The translations under genes and the position numbers were made by a program. Positions 53,946-56,330 of a stretch of DNA of 56,330 nucleotides are shown here, piece by piece (the first letter of the stretch is position 1; the number at the start of each line of letters is the position of its first letter). Source of the DNA: an uncultured Acetatifactor sp. GTDB taxonomy: Bacteria > Bacillota > Clostridia > Lachnospirales > Lachnospiraceae. Under the pieces are notes generated by a model. It had not been told where the DNA came from. It saw nothing but the letters and a program-made list of their open reading frames with translations, and did no database searches. The DNA lies in the NCBI GenBank assembly GCA_910585665.1, contig CAJUFI010000024.1, positions 1 to 56,330 of the forward strand, in the 5' to 3' direction.

Positions 53946-54821
53946 TTATAACGGTTTTCCGGTCAGGAGCTCATATCCCTGCAGATATTTGTCGATGGTC
54001 TTCCGGACGATATCCTCGGGCAGAATCCAATCGTTTCCGGGATTCGCCTTTAGCCAGTCCCTGGCGAACTGCTTGTCGAAGGAGGGCTGGCCGTGGCCGG
54101 GCTCATATTCGTCCGCAGGCCAGAAGCGGGAGCTGTCCGGGGTCAGCATCTCGTCGCCCAGGACGATGTTGCCCTCTTCGTCCAGGCCGAACTCGAATTT
54201 CGTGTCGGCGATGATGATGCCGCGGCCCAGAGCGTACTCGGCGCATTTCTTGTACAGCGCGATGGTATAGTCCCGAAGTTTTTCGGCATATTCCTGTCCC
54301 TTGCCGGGGAAGCGCTTCTCCAGGTAGTCCACGCTCTGCTCAAAGGAGATGTTCTCATCGTGGTCGCCGATTTCCGCCTTGGTGGAGGGGGTATAGATAG
54401 GCTCGGGCAGCTTGTCCGACTCCTTCAGGCCCTCCGGCAGGCGGATGCCGCAGACGGTGCCGTCCTTCTGGTAGCTGGCCCAGCCGCTTCCTGTGATGTA
54501 GCCCCGCACGATGCACTCCACGGGTATCATCTCCAGCTTCCGGCAGAGCATACTGTTGCCGTCGAACTTCTCCTGCCGGAAGAATTCGGGCATGTCCTTT
54601 ACGTCCACGGATATCATGTGGTTGGGCAGGATGTCCTTCGTCATGTCGAACCAGAACCGGGACATCTGGGTCAGCACGGTGCCTTTCTTGTCCACTTTGT
54701 TGCCCAGGATTACGTCGAAACAGCTGATGCGGTCTGTCGCCACCATGATCAGGCTGTCGCCGTTGTCGTAGATTTCACGTACCTTGCCCTCTTTGATGGG
54801 CTTACATTCTTGAATGCTCAT
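53946..54821 (-). CDS. purC: phosphoribosylaminoimidazole-succinocarboxamide synthase
   Basis: The protein has 291 residues from the ATG at 54821 (AAAGGAGACTGGAAC upstream); a longer frame to 54860 lacks a ribosome site. It joins CAIR and aspartate using ATP. Family marks: 'GKVREIYDNGDSLIMVATDR' near the start, 'ECIVRGYITGSGWASYQK', 'IIIADTKFEFGLDEEGNIVL', and 'DSSRFWPADEYEPG'. Transcribed against purB and the PurF-like gene. Confidence 0.93.
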   Translation of the reverse strand: MSIQECKPIKEGKVREIYDNGDSLIMVATDRISCFDVILGNKVDKKGTVLTQMSRFWFDMTKDILPNHMISVDVKDMPEFFRQEKFDGNSMLCRKLEMIPVECIVRGYITGSGWASYQKDGTVCGIRLPEGLKESDKLPEPIYTPSTKAEIGDHDENISFEQSVDYLEKRFPGKGQEYAEKLRDYTIALYKKCAEYALGRGIIIADTKFEFGLDEEGNIVLGDEMLTPDSSRFWPADEYEPGHGQPSFDKQFARDWLKANPGNDWILPEDIVRKTIDKYLQGYELLTGKPL

Positions 54822-55135
54822 GTTCCAGTCTCCTTTGCCTGTTCCAGTCTTTTTGTCCATGTCAGACGGCGGGTATGGCCTCCGCTGACGGTTTGCTGAT
54901 ATCAGCTTTATGTTCCCAGTTTAGCACAGATGTCCGGAAAGCACAATAACACAAAAGGAGAATCCGGCGAAAGAATTCGTCCGCTGGTTGAATGAAAAGG
55001 ATGCGAACAGTCTGGAAGCAAAGGCGGCCCGGCTGACAGCGCCATTAGGGATATCCCCGGTTGGCGGGCTGTCGGCTGGGCCGGATGCTGAGAGGTTATT
55101 TGATGGCACGCCCACCGAAATGCGTCAAAAGCCTT
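54822..55135. other. intergenic stretch with a doubtful coding fragment
   Basis: On the plus strand an open frame of about 70 codons (about 54920-55138) reads like coding sequence ('NPAKEFVRWLNEKDANSLEA', 'PDAERLFDGTPTEM') and ends at a TAG overlapping the next gene, but it has no start and no ribosome site. It may be a degraded gene end. Nothing else is seen. Confidence 0.25.
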
Positions 55136-56104
55136 TTACATAGCGTCTTCCACAGCGAACACCTTCCCCTCGGCAATGCCATTCTCGTTGAAGGCATCAA
55201 TGCGGACATAATACTGCTCCACGTTTGACATCAGCGCGCGTATCTCCACCTGATTTTTGCCGAACACCCGATAGCTGTGGTAGAGCTTCTCGGGCGTATG
55301 GCCCCAGAGTACCTCATAGCCCATGGCGGCCTTATTCCAGGAAGCAATCTCATTGTATGAGGAAACCTCTTTCCATGTGACATTCATGGACATGCCGTCC
55401 GAGCGGATGGCTTTCGCTTCCGTCACCGGGGCGGGAGCGCTGCCGCAGCCTCTGCCGAACACCCGCAGGCCGCTGATGCAGGCCGGTCTGTGGTAGGAGG
55501 TGTCGATTACGGTCAGGCGTATGTAGGCTGCCGGGAGACCGTCTTCCCAGACCAGCAAATTGTGGGGAAGGTCTGTGTCGGTGTCCCGCCAGTCCTCCAT
55601 CTTGAACCAATGCTCCCCGTCAGTGCTGATTTCCAGGAACCATCTTGTGGCAAAAGAGCGTTCCTCGATATAGCGTCCCCGTCCCGGTTCACCGGTAAGC
55701 CCGGCCCCTTCGGGCAGTTCGCCCACCGTCTCCGCATCGTCCGCGAAATTGATCTGCACCGCATGGACTCTGCGGCATTGGCCCAGATGTACCAGGAGCC
55801 AGGGGGCTTTATCTTCCCTGTCCGCCTTCCACCAGGTCTGCACATTCTCGTCCACAGCGTGGGAGGCGTCCTTTTCCGGGCATTCGCAGCTGCTGGCGGT
55901 GGCTGTTTTCCCATAGCTTAGGAGCATCCATTCCGGGGCGGCCCAGGGGTCTTTCCTTTCCCCCGTGACAGCCTGGGGCCAGTCGCCGTAGCGCTGGTTG
56001 CAGAACAGCTCCCCGTCCGCGTCAAAGCCCGCGGGCCAGATGCCGATGCGCCGCTCGAAGTCATGGTTCATGGAAATCCGCATGGTGCTGGTATGCCACG
56101 GCAA
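55136..56104 (-). pseudogene. 5'-truncated glycosidase fragment with discoidin-like domain
   Basis: The 322-codon frame opens with a TTG and has no ribosome site; 'PWHTSTMRISMNHDFERRIG' reads as the interior of a longer protein. The next part ('IWPAGFDADGELFCNQRYGD') is like the catalytic-domain end of large clostridial family 43-like glycosidases. Then a F5/8-type (discoidin) domain ('TATASSCECPEKDASHAVDE', 'WWKADREDKAPWLLVHLGQC', 'WFLEISTDGEHWFKM') and a fibronectin-like end. DNA beyond 56104 turns AT-rich and codes for nothing related. Confidence 0.65.
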
Positions 56105-56330
56105 TATACTTACGTAGCTGTGCTAATATGCGTAGAGTGCTTGATTTTACTAGGATTTTCAAGGGTTCGAGGGAAGTGGAAGGTCAGATTTAGACCAAGT
56201 TTAGACCATTTGAAATGTGTAAGAAATAAGACAAAAAAGTATTCAAATGGGAGCCTTGCAGATATTTATTTAACGTACTATAAATGAGCAAAATTGAATT
56301 TTTACCAAAATTGCATTAAATGCTTTAAAA
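56105..56330. other. AT-rich DNA after the truncated gene
   Basis: The stretch contains a TTTAGACCA direct repeat (two copies about 56190-56210) and no convincing gene. It may be the edge of an inserted or deleted segment. Confidence 0.3.

Noticed and set aside
56140..56230. Possible integrase end or attachment site
   Set aside because: Only a short TTTAGACCA repeat is seen; no tRNA or integrase gene in view to support it.

Overview
The window looks like chromosome of an anaerobic gut Firmicute, most likely a Lachnospiraceae-type Clostridium. It carries paired DUF5717/DUF5716-like genes, a BlaI/M56 module, a CIRCE-controlled htpG, a SpoIID-like protein, strong GGAGG ribosome sites and a clostridial radical-SAM peptide cassette. 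Base composition changes along the window: roughly 1-8,000 is AT-rich, and most of the rest is clearly more GC-rich.

The left third (1-14,300) is the accessory part and the most interesting. A partial HTH regulator (minus strand, with HTH motifs at both ends of the visible part) diverges from a two-gene operon: a possible BtrH-like papain-fold protein and a GNAT domain joined to a beta-rich C-terminus. Next come a radical SAM/SPASM maturase, an acyl-carrier-like protein, a subtilisin protease fused to a DUF1611/TIGR04066-like P-loop domain, and a 49-residue Cys-rich peptide gene that no long-ORF search would show. Three ABC exporters follow, together with a decayed second copy of the P-loop domain and a receiver-like protein translationally coupled to the third exporter. 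I read this as a ribosomally made, post-translationally modified peptide (RiPP) cluster of the 'Clo7bot/CLI_3235, CcpM' type. The ACP and BtrH/GNAT genes suggest an extra acylation step, which is inference.

14,300-16,700 is a graveyard. It holds an internally deleted mobile-associated gene and an AAA-ATPase/PD-(D/E)XK gene that lost its N-terminus and was then split by a 100-bp MITE. A second, inverted, 98 percent identical copy of the MITE lies at 26,041 and a decayed third near 49,735.

16,900-32,400 holds a heterodimeric ABC exporter, two tandem coiled-coil paralogues, tRNA-Gly, a beta-CASP metallo-hydrolase, folA, ilvE, a parvulin lipoprotein, htpG with two acidic inserts, and a GNAT gene. 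32,500-39,000 carries a RelB/RelE-like pair and a duplicated blaI-M56 module in which the first blaI is a fossil but keeps its operators.

39,100-49,600 has a SpoIID/peptidoglycan-binding protein (minus), a GntR-ABC operon with a dyad motif found at both ends, and a four-gene DUF5717/DUF5716 operon. 49,900-54,800 carries purine genes (purB, a PurF-like protein lacking its catalytic Cys, purC on minus) and a PlsC-like acyltransferase. The window ends in a 5'-truncated glycosidase fragment with a discoidin-type domain.
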